Notes under the pieces: generated by a model
Seen by the model: only the letters and a program-made list of their open reading frames with translations
What the model was told of the DNA's origin: nothing
The model's database searches: none
Part shown: positions 1 through 6,404 of the stretch, one piece after another
Layout: each line of letters starts with the position of its first letter
Position numbering within the stretch: the first letter of the stretch is position 1
NCBI GenBank assembly: GCA_004213235.1
Contig: SHAI01000071.1
Span: forward strand, 1-10,498
DNA: 10,498 bases
Direction of reading: 5' to 3'
Source of the DNA: Parvularculaceae bacterium
GTDB lineage: Bacteria > Pseudomonadota > Alphaproteobacteria > Caulobacterales > Parvularculaceae
Translations under genes and position numbers: made by a program

Positions 1-353
1 ATGGCTGCGTCTGCCGTGATGTCAAAGGGGACACCATCCACATCGACGCCTGAAAAGTGCGGGTCCGACATGATGAATTCTTCTGACCTGGTGTCTACAT
101 CAGCAAAATCGTTCAGGAAAAAATCGTCGTCCTTGTCTTGTCCGGCGTTCGCCAGGAAAATAACGACCAACACCGCACCTAATACGGGGAGGGCGATACG
201 CAACCGGCGTATGAAAACAGAATGTGCTGCGGCCTGGCGCGTGGTCAGCCGCGGCTGGGACGGCAGATTATCGAGGCGGGGACCAGCGGATTGGCCACTG
301 CCTTGCCCGGCGCTATTGCGGTCGGTCCCATGAGGATCGCCAGACCGTTCCAT
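1..353 (-). CDS. lptC: LPS export protein LptC, N-terminal part (cut by window edge)
   Basis: LptC is the bitopic inner-membrane partner of the LptB2FG transporter. It takes lipopolysaccharide from the ABC transporter and passes it to LptA in the periplasm. The reading frame is open from an ATG at 351-353 to the window edge, giving 117 codons. A good ribosome site, AAGGTGA, lies about 7 bases before the ATG. The product has a polar cytoplasmic head of about 48 residues, an arginine-rich boundary (RRLR, 49-52), one hydrophobic helix (about 53-69), then an acidic periplasmic start. The later sequence EEFIMSDPHFSGVDVDG (91-107) fits the start of the LptC beta-jellyroll as I remember the family. 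Its position just downstream of ribonuclease D on the same strand is typical of alphaproteobacteria and supports the call. The cytoplasmic head is longer than in E. coli LptC. The C-terminal part and any lptA/lptB lie outside the window. Confidence 0.8.
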   Translation of the reverse strand, partial: MERSGDPHGTDRNSAGQGSGQSAGPRLDNLPSQPRLTTRQAAAHSVFIRRLRIALPVLGAVLVVIFLANAGQDKDDDFFLNDFADVDTRSEEFIMSDPHFSGVDVDGVPFDITADAA

Positions 354-484
354 GCCTTTTGTCACCTTTTAAAACACCGCTTTTAGCCGATGCAGCGGAC
401 CCTGCGTACTGTCTGGCATCAGCCAGCCAGACTTATTTAAGCAGTAAATGGCGTTTTTTCCACCGCTTGGGTGGCGCTCTTCGT
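354..484 (-). other. rnd-lptC intergenic gap with a 7-bp hairpin
   Basis: These 131 bases separate the ribonuclease D stop from the lptC start. They contain a perfect inverted repeat, GTCTGGC (411-417) and GCCAGAC (426-432), around an 8-base loop. A second short repeat, CCACC/GGTGG, lies near 460-474. Neither is followed by a T-run in the minus direction, so neither is a good terminator for rnd. Read on the plus strand, the first is followed by TTATTT, but no plus-strand gene ends there. I saw no clear promoter for lptC, so co-transcription with rnd is possible. Confidence 0.4.
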
Positions 485-1099
485 TCAGGAATGCGCAAAA
501 ATATCAGTTTCCGCCCATCCCATAACGTCCAGCGCCGACCGGGTGGGCAAGAACGCGAAGCATGACGCTGCAACATCTGTGCGCCCCTCGCGGGCAAGCA
601 TCTCGTTCATTTTCGCTTTTAGCGCGTGTAGGTGAAGAACGTCAGAGGCAGCATAGGCAATTTGAGCATCGCTCAGGGTTTCAGCGCCCCAATCGGAAGA
701 TTGTTGTTGCTTGGACATGTCCACGCCCAAAAGCTCCCGGGTCAGATCCTTCAGCCCATGCCGGTCGGTATAGGTCCGGGTCAGCTTCGAAGCGATCTTG
801 GTGCAGTAGACCGGCGCAGTCGCAACGCCGAGCCATTGCATGAAGGCGGCGATGTCAAACCGGGCAAAATGGAAAATCTTGAGAATGTTTTCGTCCTGGA
901 GAAGCGCCTTGAGGTGCGGCGCGTCATAGGTATCCCTGTTGAGTTGAACCAGATGCGCATCGCCGTCACCGGCGGACAACTGGACAACACAGAGCTTATC
1001 CCTATGGGGCAGGAGGCCCATTGTTTCGCTATCAATGGCGACCTCCGGGCCGAGGTCCAGACCTGCCGGCAAGTCACCTTTATGGAGATAATTTGTCAT
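485..1099 (-). CDS. rnd: Ribonuclease D-like 3'-5' exonuclease (short alphaproteobacterial form)
   Basis: This is a DEDDy-type 3'-5' exoribonuclease of the RNase D family, expected to trim tRNA and other structured RNA 3' ends in the cytoplasm using two metal ions. All catalytic positions are visible: D23 and E25 in IDSET, D82 in FHFARFD, and Y149 with D153 in YAASD. The protein is 204 residues, about half of E. coli RNase D (about 375). It holds only the exonuclease domain and lacks the C-terminal HRDC domains, which is normal for the short alphaproteobacterial form. It lies between the symporter gene (101-base gap) and lptC (131-base gap), all on the minus strand. The start has no convincing Shine-Dalgarno sequence. 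A promoter-like TTGACC-N16-TATTGA just before the ATG raises the possibility of a leaderless message. Confidence 0.9.
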   Translation of the reverse strand: MTNYLHKGDLPAGLDLGPEVAIDSETMGLLPHRDKLCVVQLSAGDGDAHLVQLNRDTYDAPHLKALLQDENILKIFHFARFDIAAFMQWLGVATAPVYCTKIASKLTRTYTDRHGLKDLTRELLGVDMSKQQQSSDWGAETLSDAQIAYAASDVLHLHALKAKMNEMLAREGRTDVAASCFAFLPTRSALDVMGWAETDIFAHS

Positions 1100-1106
1100 G
1101 GCGCTC

Positions 1107-1134
1107 TCAATAGAGCGTAACGGGCGCGGGTCAA
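1107..1134 (-). promoter_or_regulatory. Possible promoter of rnd
   Basis: On the minus strand TTGACC (1134-1129) is followed after 16 bases by TATTGA (1112-1107). The ATG of rnd begins 7 bases further on, so a transcript would start at or next to the start codon. The -35 match is good (5 of 6) but the -10 match is poor (3 of 6). A 6-bp hairpin (CGCTCT/AGAGCG, 1102-1117) overlaps the -10 element. Confidence 0.25.
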
Positions 1135-1200
1135 CGCGTTTCGCCGGTTTTTTGTCCTTTGGGGAAATTGGTTTTTTCTAGGCAAGTGCGTGCTTGTCGC

Positions 1201-2679
1201 TCAGGCTTTTGCCGTAACAAAACGCTCTGAGTGGGCTCTGTCTTGCGGGTGCGTCATCAAGCTCACAACAATAAGCACTGGCACGTGGACCAGAAGGCCG
1301 AGTAATCCTTCATGGAGGTCAAACGGGCGCAGGTTCTGGCCAAAATGCCCACTCAGGAAAAAGAACAGTGCCGTTGCCGAGCCAGCGCCGAAGCCCGCAA
1401 TGACGCCGGTCGTTGTTGCGCGGCGCCAATACAAAGCAGCTATGATGGGTGGGGCCAGCTGGCATATAAGTCCGTAGGCAGTCAATAAAAGGACGACTAA
1501 AGATGTGCCACCCGATATCGCAAAGCAATATGCGATCGTGCCAACCAGAATGACAAAGCACTGAATTAAACGGCGCTGCGCGGTGTCGCTCAGTCTCCTG
1601 AACGGTCCAATAGCATCTTCGACAATCACTGATCCGGCAGCATGGAGCAGTGCGTCGCCTGTTGACATGGACGCGGACAAGGCACCCGCACAGAACAGGC
1701 CGACGACAAGTGCCGGCAAATCCGCATTGAGGATCATGAAAGGCAGGATGAAGTCAGCCGACGGCGGTTTTGCAGGATAAAGAACGCCGGCAAAACCGAT
1801 TAGAAAAACCGGGATCAAAAAAATCTGAAAGGTCGGGAACAGGAAAACCGTACGTTTGAGGGTTTTGTCTGATCGCGCCGTAAATGCTTTCATAAATAAG
1901 TGCGGCCACATCATTAAACCAACGGCAGAGACAATAATGGCGCTAGAATATGCGCCCCAGCTCCATGGTGTGCCGTTAGACGCAAGTCCAGGTGCTGATA
2001 GAAGTTCCGGGCGTTCAGTCAGGATTTGCGAGAACATTTCGCCGACGCCGCCATAAAGGGTAACCGGCAAATAAATACCCAGTGACCAGGCAATAATCAG
2101 CATAAAGATACCCTGGAAGGTATTAGTCCAGCCAACTGCTTTGGCACCGCTTAAAAGGACATATAAAATCACGATGCCATAGGCGAGCCCTGCCCCGAAC
2201 CATAAGGGGACATGCCCATCTGTCACCGCCTCAATCACGATGCCAGCACCGCGCATTTGCAGGGTGATATAAGGCACGAAGGCGATCAACGTCATGAGCG
2301 CGATAATTAACGACAGAACCCGTGACGGAAATCGCCCGCATATCAACTGCGCCTGGGTAACATATCCGAAGGTTCGACCAAGCGCCGCCGCCTTCGGACC
2401 GATGAAGAAATAGGGGGCCATGCCGAGCACGCCATAGGACAGGATATAATAAGCTGCCGCGCCGCGAGAATAGGCCCAGCCTGGCCCCCCAAGGAAAGCG
2501 AAGGCGGAAAACACGGATGCGCCGAGTACAAAATACATGACCAGCAGGCCAAAATCCCGGTCGCCTGCAACATAGCCTGCGACGCTTTTTGATGCGCCGC
2601 GCCCGGAAATAAGGCCGATTGCGAGAGTTAGGCCCAGATAAAGGCCGATGACCGCGGAGATGATTTGCCAGCGTTCCAT
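1201..2679 (-). CDS. Sodium:solute symporter family (SSF) transporter
   Basis: This is an inner-membrane secondary transporter of the SSF (SLC5-like) family, expected to couple sodium entry to solute uptake through a LeuT-type fold. The product is 492 residues with about 12-13 hydrophobic segments, normal for the family. The early SAFAFLGGPGWAYSRG stretch (about 58-73) resembles the conserved family segment there. The frame is also open to a GTG at 2701-2703. I chose the ATG at 2677-2679 because TAGGGGGC lies just before it and because this leaves the upstream DUF3311 gene almost without overlap (7-base gap). Pairing with a DUF3311 protein is common for SSF members of the monocarboxylate or amino-acid type such as rhizobial MctP. 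The substrate cannot be read from the sequence. Confidence 0.9.
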   Translation of the reverse strand: MERWQIISAVIGLYLGLTLAIGLISGRGASKSVAGYVAGDRDFGLLVMYFVLGASVFSAFAFLGGPGWAYSRGAAAYYILSYGVLGMAPYFFIGPKAAALGRTFGYVTQAQLICGRFPSRVLSLIIALMTLIAFVPYITLQMRGAGIVIEAVTDGHVPLWFGAGLAYGIVILYVLLSGAKAVGWTNTFQGIFMLIIAWSLGIYLPVTLYGGVGEMFSQILTERPELLSAPGLASNGTPWSWGAYSSAIIVSAVGLMMWPHLFMKAFTARSDKTLKRTVFLFPTFQIFLIPVFLIGFAGVLYPAKPPSADFILPFMILNADLPALVVGLFCAGALSASMSTGDALLHAAGSVIVEDAIGPFRRLSDTAQRRLIQCFVILVGTIAYCFAISGGTSLVVLLLTAYGLICQLAPPIIAALYWRRATTTGVIAGFGAGSATALFFFLSGHFGQNLRPFDLHEGLLGLLVHVPVLIVVSLMTHPQDRAHSERFVTAKA

Positions 2680-2686
2680 TTGCCCC

Positions 2687-2875
2687 CTACCGGTCTCTTT
2701 CACTGAGATAAAGCGCGAACAAAACGCCCATGCCGGCTATTATTAAAACAACCAGCGCAAACAGGTTGAACGGCAAGCCCAGGATAAATGGCGTCGGCCG
2801 GTTAAGCAGCGTAAATCCAGGCCATGTCGTTAAGACGAGGAAACCAATGAAAAAGACGAGTGTTACGCGCCGCAT
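2687..2875 (-). CDS. DUF3311-type small membrane protein, symporter partner
   Basis: This 62-residue protein has two hydrophobic segments (about 4-22 and 37-57) and ends in a charged tail, SERDR. The middle stretch WPGFTLLNRPTPFILGLPFN fits the DUF3311 pattern of a hydrophobic segment, an N-R-x-x-P-F-x-L-G-L-P-F core and a second helix. In many bacteria such proteins are encoded directly upstream of an SSF symporter, as here. The stop codon TAG lies 7 bases before the symporter ATG and forms part of its ribosome-binding region, so translation is probably coupled. A role as an accessory subunit or assembly partner is an inference from this pairing. Its own start has only a weak GGGGA site, but no other start codon is in frame before the upstream stop. 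Confidence 0.75.
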   Translation of the reverse strand: MRRVTLVFFIGFLVLTTWPGFTLLNRPTPFILGLPFNLFALVVLIIAGMGVLFALYLSERDR

Positions 2876-2943
2876 GCCGTTCGGTTCCCCATGAAATTCA
2901 CCCGTAAGATAATCGGGAGAATCTCAAAGTGCTATCCTCAATG

Positions 2944-3048
2944 TCAGGGCAATCGGGGGATAAGTTCTTCTGTCATCTGATCGGTTCTCACCGCACTTGT
3001 GTCAATAATTACATTTGGCTGGCATGCGTGGCACACATCATCATTCAT
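2944..3048 (-). CDS. Candidate 34-residue small protein or leader peptide
   Basis: On the minus strand an ATG at 3046-3048 is preceded by AAGGAG with a 4-base gap, the best ribosome-binding site in this part of the window. The frame runs 34 codons to a TGA. The product begins MNDDVCHACQP and ends EELIPRLP. It has a Cys-x-x-Cys pair (C6, C9) with a histidine between, no signal peptide and no membrane segment. I do not recognise it. It lies 68 bases upstream of the DUF3311-symporter pair on the same strand, so it could be a first small gene, a leader peptide controlling the operon, or the remaining head of a decayed gene. A chance ORF remains possible, because the coding case rests mainly on the ribosome site. 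Confidence 0.35.
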   Translation of the reverse strand: MNDDVCHACQPNVIIDTSAVRTDQMTEELIPRLP

Positions 3049-3100
3049 CTTTCTCCTTGGGAAATTTTTCGTCAACTGACCGGGGTGTCTGGGCTGCGAC

Positions 3101-3113
3101 CTCGATGATCGAG
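3101..3113. repeat. 13-base palindrome CTCGAT-G-ATCGAG
   Basis: This is a perfect 6+1+6 palindrome in the divergent control region. It lies 53 bases upstream of the small ORF start on the minus strand and 5 bases from the next, larger inverted repeat. Its compact symmetry would suit a dimeric repressor or activator site. No regulator gene is adjacent, so the binding partner is unknown. Confidence 0.4.
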
Positions 3114-3117
3114 CGAT

Positions 3118-3141
3118 CCGATTGAAACGAAACTCAATCGG
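3118..3141. repeat. Inverted repeat CCGATTGA-N8-TCAATCGG
   Basis: Two perfect 8-base arms (3118-3125 and 3134-3141) surround the 8-base spacer AACGAAAC. There is no T-run on either side, so it is not an intrinsic terminator. The arm spacing and the location between divergent units fit an operator, while an RNA hairpin in a leader transcript is the alternative. The repeat itself is directly visible; its role is an inference. Confidence 0.45.
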
Positions 3142-3497
3142 TGCCTTACCTTAAAGTCGCGCATTATCGGCTGGCCCTTTCAGTCTCCCGAAAATAGCTG
3201 CTGTGCAAAATGGCCGGGTTTTCATTTGTTTTTTGCCCCGACGGTGCTAAACCTCGCGGCCAGCAGGCGGTGATCTTCGGATCCATCGCCGTGGGGCGCA
3301 GATTTGGGCGGTTTGCCCAGTGGGAGATGTGATGATCTCATGTCGATCTGGTTCGGTGACGCGGGGGAATAACGCGCTGCCGAAATGCGCGCAATGCATT
3401 GAAACTTTTATAGCTTTCCGGAGTTTATGACTTAACGTACTGCCGCGTCCGGGCATATTACGCCGCGCGGGAGTTGAGTTTCTAAGTGGAGAAGAGA

Positions 3498-5711
3498 ATG
3501 AAGAAATTTTGCCCGGCCATTTCACTGGCTGCCCTGGCGTTGGCTCTTACAGCATGTGGCAATGACGTGAGTGTCAAAGCGCCTGATGACGAGAGTGCCG
3601 TTGCAGAAACCGGCGACGTTAGCAACGATGAAATCACTAACACCGACGAAATCGCGGTGAGCGCGGCAGATCTGGAAGGCAATCCATTCCTGGCCGAGTG
3701 GGATACGCCGTTTGGCGTGCCGCCATTCTCCGAGATCGACGTTGAACATTACATGCCCGCGACGAAAGCAGGTATCCTCGACTTGCGGGCTGAAATTGCG
3801 GCCATTGTCGACAATCCCGAACCGGCAACGTTTGAGAATACGATTGTCGCCCTTGATATTTCTGGCAATCAATTAGGCAAGGTCGCTAACACCTTCGGCA
3901 ATATCACTGGGACCGACACGACAGACGCATTGCGGGACCTTCAAACCAAGATCTACCCAATGCTGACGCGCGAAACCAACGCCATCCAGTTTAATGCGGC
4001 CCTGTTCGAGCGTGTTAAATCAGTCTACGCACAAAAAGATACATTGGTACTTGATGAACAGGACGCGCGCCTGCTTGAGCTTACGCACCGCGGTTTTGTG
4101 CGTGGCGGCGCTGACCTGAGCCAGGAAAAGAAGGATCGCGTTGCGGCGATCAATGAAGAAATCTCCTCGCTGACCACGGCTTTTGGTCAGAACCTGCTAA
4201 AAGCAACCACCGGGTTCAAGCTGGAAATCACGGATGCTGCTGATCTTGGCGGGCTAAGCGAGAGCTTCAAAACGGCGATCAAGGTTGACGGTGAGGATAA
4301 GTGGGTCGTCGGATTGAACCGCTCTCCTTATGAAACGTTCATGACGCAATCGACCAATCGCGAATTGCGCGAAAAACTTTTCAACGGATATCGTCTGCGC
4401 GCTTCGGAAGGCGAGAACGATAATGGTCCGGTAGCGATCAAGATAGCACAGCTGCGCGCAGAACGCGCCCAATTGATGGGCTATGAATCTCACGCGCACT
4501 ATCAGCTTGAAACACGCATGGCCAAGACCCCGGAAGCGGCGGTTGAATTCCTGCTGCGGGTGTGGCGGCCGGGTCTGTCACGCGCCCGCGAAGAGCTTGC
4601 TGATATCCAGGCACTCATTAATGCCGATGGTGGTGACTTCACCGCTGAAGGCCATGACTGGTGGCACTATGCTGAACGCGTACGCCAGAACCGGTTTGCC
4701 TTCGATGATGCGGCATTGGCCCCATATTTTGAGTTAAATGCGGTGCGCCAGGGCGCATTCGATATGGCGACAAAACTGTTTGGTGTCACTTTCGATGCGA
4801 TTGAGACACCACTTTGGAATCCGGTGGTGACGTCTTATGACGTGAAAGATGAAAATGGCGATCATCTCGGCGTTTTCATGATGGACATGTACGCCCGTGA
4901 TTCAAAGCGTGGTGGTGCCTGGATGAGCAGCTATCGCAACACGTCTGACATCAATGGTAACCGTATACGTCCTATTATCACGAACAATATGAACCTGATC
5001 CCGCCACCTGAAGGCGAGCCGACCCTCATGCGTTTTGACGAAGTCGAAACCCTGTTCCACGAGTTCGGGCATGGGCTCCATGGCCTGATGACACAGATCC
5101 GGTATGAGAATTTCTCCGGCGTTGATGGACCGCGTGACTATACTGAGTTCCCGGCGCAGATTCTTGAGCATTGGGCGAGTGAAAAAGAGATGCTTGCCGA
5201 ATATGCGACGCATTTTGAAACCGGCGAGGTCATCCCTGACGAGTTGATTGGAAAGATGCGTAATGCTTCGACCTTTAACCAGGGCTTCAAAACGACGGAG
5301 TTTATCGCAGCCTCGCTATTGGACCTGGCCTGGCACAGCCTGACGCCAGAGGAAGCCGCTGCGATTACCGATGCGCGGGCTTTCGAGGCGCAGGTCCTTG
5401 AAGAATATGGCATCTTGCCTGAGATCGAACCTCGTTACCGTTCGCAATATTTCGCCCATATATTCGCAGGTGGATATTCGGCGGGATACTACGCTTATCT
5501 ATGGTCTGAAATTCTTGATGCAGATGGGTTTGAGGCATTCAAGGAAGCGGATGATATTTTCGACCCTGAACTTGCCGGGAAACTGAAGACCTGGGTTTAT
5601 GAGGCTGGCGGTTTGCGCGAAGCCGATGAACTCTACCGGAATTTCCGTGGTAAAGATCCGGAGATTGCGCCACTGCTTAAGGTTCGTGGTCTCGACAGCG
5701 TCAGCGGTTGA
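3498..5711 (+). CDS. dcp: M3-family zinc peptidyl-dipeptidase, Dcp-like, lipoprotein
   Basis: This peptidase is expected to remove dipeptides from the C-termini of peptides. The zinc site is H521-E522-F-G-H525 with the third ligand E557 in QILEHW, at the same distance as in E. coli Dcp. The segments PRDYTEFPAQILEHWA, YARDSKRGGAWMS and YFAHIFAGGYSAGYYAYLW also match Dcp as I remember it. I chose the ATG at 3498 over the in-frame GTG at 3486 because GGAG lies 6 bases before it. The start encodes a lipoprotein signal with lipobox LTAC (C20). The residue after the cysteine is Gly, so outer-membrane sorting is expected. An acidic linker (about 21-60) precedes the catalytic body, which begins at NPFLAEWDTPFG. 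The length, 737 residues, is E. coli Dcp (about 680) plus signal and linker. It is probably transcribed alone, with a terminator following. Confidence 0.93.
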   Translation: MKKFCPAISLAALALALTACGNDVSVKAPDDESAVAETGDVSNDEITNTDEIAVSAADLEGNPFLAEWDTPFGVPPFSEIDVEHYMPATKAGILDLRAEIAAIVDNPEPATFENTIVALDISGNQLGKVANTFGNITGTDTTDALRDLQTKIYPMLTRETNAIQFNAALFERVKSVYAQKDTLVLDEQDARLLELTHRGFVRGGADLSQEKKDRVAAINEEISSLTTAFGQNLLKATTGFKLEITDAADLGGLSESFKTAIKVDGEDKWVVGLNRSPYETFMTQSTNRELREKLFNGYRLRASEGENDNGPVAIKIAQLRAERAQLMGYESHAHYQLETRMAKTPEAAVEFLLRVWRPGLSRAREELADIQALINADGGDFTAEGHDWWHYAERVRQNRFAFDDAALAPYFELNAVRQGAFDMATKLFGVTFDAIETPLWNPVVTSYDVKDENGDHLGVFMMDMYARDSKRGGAWMSSYRNTSDINGNRIRPIITNNMNLIPPPEGEPTLMRFDEVETLFHEFGHGLHGLMTQIRYENFSGVDGPRDYTEFPAQILEHWASEKEMLAEYATHFETGEVIPDELIGKMRNASTFNQGFKTTEFIAASLLDLAWHSLTPEEAAAITDARAFEAQVLEEYGILPEIEPRYRSQYFAHIFAGGYSAGYYAYLWSEILDADGFEAFKEADDIFDPELAGKLKTWVYEAGGLREADELYRNFRGKDPEIAPLLKVRGLDSVSG

Positions 5712-5740
5712 AGCCAGGGGCCCACTTTCTGAAACAACAG

Positions 5741-5773
5741 CGCGCAGTCTACCAAGGTAGGCTGCGCGTTCTT
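5741..5773 (+). terminator. Intrinsic terminator after the dcp-like gene
   Basis: The stem is CGCGCAG (5741-5747) and CTACC (5749-5753) pairing with GGTAG (5756-5760) and CTGCGCG (5762-5768). It has one internal T·G pair and a 2-base AA tip, so the real loop is probably larger. TTCTT follows. It lies 30 bases after the peptidase stop. The T-run is imperfect but the stem is long and GC-rich. Confidence 0.75.
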
Positions 5774-5776
5774 ACA

Positions 5777-5806
5777 TTGATCCACAAGCAGTTTGATCGC
5801 TGTATA
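5777..5806 (+). promoter_or_regulatory. Possible promoter of the NTF2-like gene
   Basis: TTGATC (5777-5782) and TGTATA (5801-5806) are separated by 18 bases, directly after the terminator and 36 bases before the next ATG. Such a position is what an independent single-gene unit would need. The hexamer matches are only moderate. Confidence 0.35.
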
Positions 5807-5842
5807 TTGAATTACGAAAACACCAAATAAAAGGAAGGTGAG

Positions 5843-6316
5843 ATGCCGATTTCGGAGAATGAGCTAGATCAGGCGCGGGTTGCCTGGGGCGATGCGCTGA
5901 TTGCGATTGCAAAAGCGTATGAAGCAGATGGTATTGACGGTGCGCGCGGTGTCGCGGAAGGCGTTCTTGATGCGGCTTACGGGTATAATCTCGGGCCGGT
6001 TCTGTTCAAGCCGACGCTCGCCAGCGGCGAAAAAACCTTCCGCCCGACTCGCAAAGGCGCGCTTTCATATTTCGTCGGGCATGATGAGGATTTTCCATTG
6101 GATGGCGGCTTTGGCATTAAGGGATGGCGCGAGGTCACCTCTGAAACCTCAGCGACCTTTATCGAAGGCGATGTAGCCATGTGGATGGGCTGGGTCACGA
6201 TGACCGACAAGGATGGCAATGTAACCAAAGTCGATAAAAGCTGGGGTTACAAAAAGGACGCTGAAGGTACACTACGGATTGTGCAGCACCATTCCTCCCT
6301 GCCATATCAGCCATAA
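5843..6316 (+). CDS. Small NTF2-like (SnoaL / CaMKII-association-like) protein
   Basis: The product is a soluble 157-residue protein with no signal peptide or membrane helix, so it is probably cytoplasmic. The start is set by an excellent site, GGAAGGTGAG, just before the ATG. An N-terminal helical part (1-50) is followed by alternating strand-like stretches. The C-terminal strand ends in SWGYKK (133-138), LRIVQ and HHSSLPY (149-155). The W-x-x-x-x-x-D-G-x-x-x-I-V-x-H-H-S pattern is typical of the last strands of NTF2-like folds related to the CaMKII association domain. Members range from enzymes to small-molecule-binding proteins, so no activity can be assigned. The gene stands alone between two terminators, giving no functional hint. 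Some relatives carry unrelated enzyme names in databases; I see no metal-binding motif that would justify one here. Confidence 0.7.
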   Translation: MPISENELDQARVAWGDALIAIAKAYEADGIDGARGVAEGVLDAAYGYNLGPVLFKPTLASGEKTFRPTRKGALSYFVGHDEDFPLDGGFGIKGWREVTSETSATFIEGDVAMWMGWVTMTDKDGNVTKVDKSWGYKKDAEGTLRIVQHHSSLPYQP

Positions 6317-6354
6317 AAGCTACGCACGCAGTTTTTGCGTTTCGAAAAATAGCG

Positions 6355-6389
6355 GCCCGGTGTGGATGCCCTCCACGTCGGGCTTTTTT
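6355..6389. terminator. Strong intrinsic terminator, possibly bidirectional
   Basis: The 12-bp stem is GCCCGGTGTGGA (6355-6366) pairing with TCCACGTCGGGC (6372-6383), with two G·T pairs and a 5-base loop. Six Ts follow (6384-6389). It closes the NTF2-like gene, which ends 38 bases earlier. On the minus strand the same hairpin lies 15 bases after the HupE-like stop and is followed within about five bases by TTTTT, so it can serve both converging genes. A smaller hairpin, ACGCA/TGCGT (6326-6340), lies just before it. Confidence 0.85.
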
Positions 6390-6404
6390 ATGGAGACCCC
6401 GTCG

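Larger units (their letters stand above)
3049..3497. other. Divergent control region between transporter block and dcp-like gene
   Basis: These 449 bases separate minus-strand genes on the left from the plus-strand peptidase gene. I find no convincing protein in them. They hold two strong inverted repeats near 3101-3141 (listed separately) and weaker ones, TGGGC/GCCCA at 3305-3319 and GAGAT/ATCTC at 3324-3339. For the peptidase gene the nearest promoter-like match is TTGAAA (3399-3404) with TTTATG (3424-3429). Its 19-base spacing is poor, so I do not call it as a promoter. Confidence 0.5.

Noticed and set aside
1..333. Plus-strand open frame of 110 codons at the left edge
   Set aside because: It runs opposite lptC, whose product has a membrane helix, a strong ribosome site and conserved context. 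The plus-strand product is serine- and arginine-rich with no recognisable feature.
1119..1153. Terminator-like stem AACGGGCG/CGCCGGTT followed by six Ts on the plus strand
   Set aside because: The stem has a mismatch, and no plus-strand gene ends here. On the minus strand the T-run is on the wrong side.
3399..3429. TTGAAA / TTTATG as promoter of the dcp-like gene
   Set aside because: The spacer is 19 bases and the -10 match is poor, so it is no better than chance in this AT-richer gap.
3247..3525. Minus-strand open frame of 92 codons upstream of and overlapping the peptidase start
   Set aside because: It has no good ribosome site, its composition is unlike the neighbours, and it overlaps the signal-peptide region of a well-supported gene.
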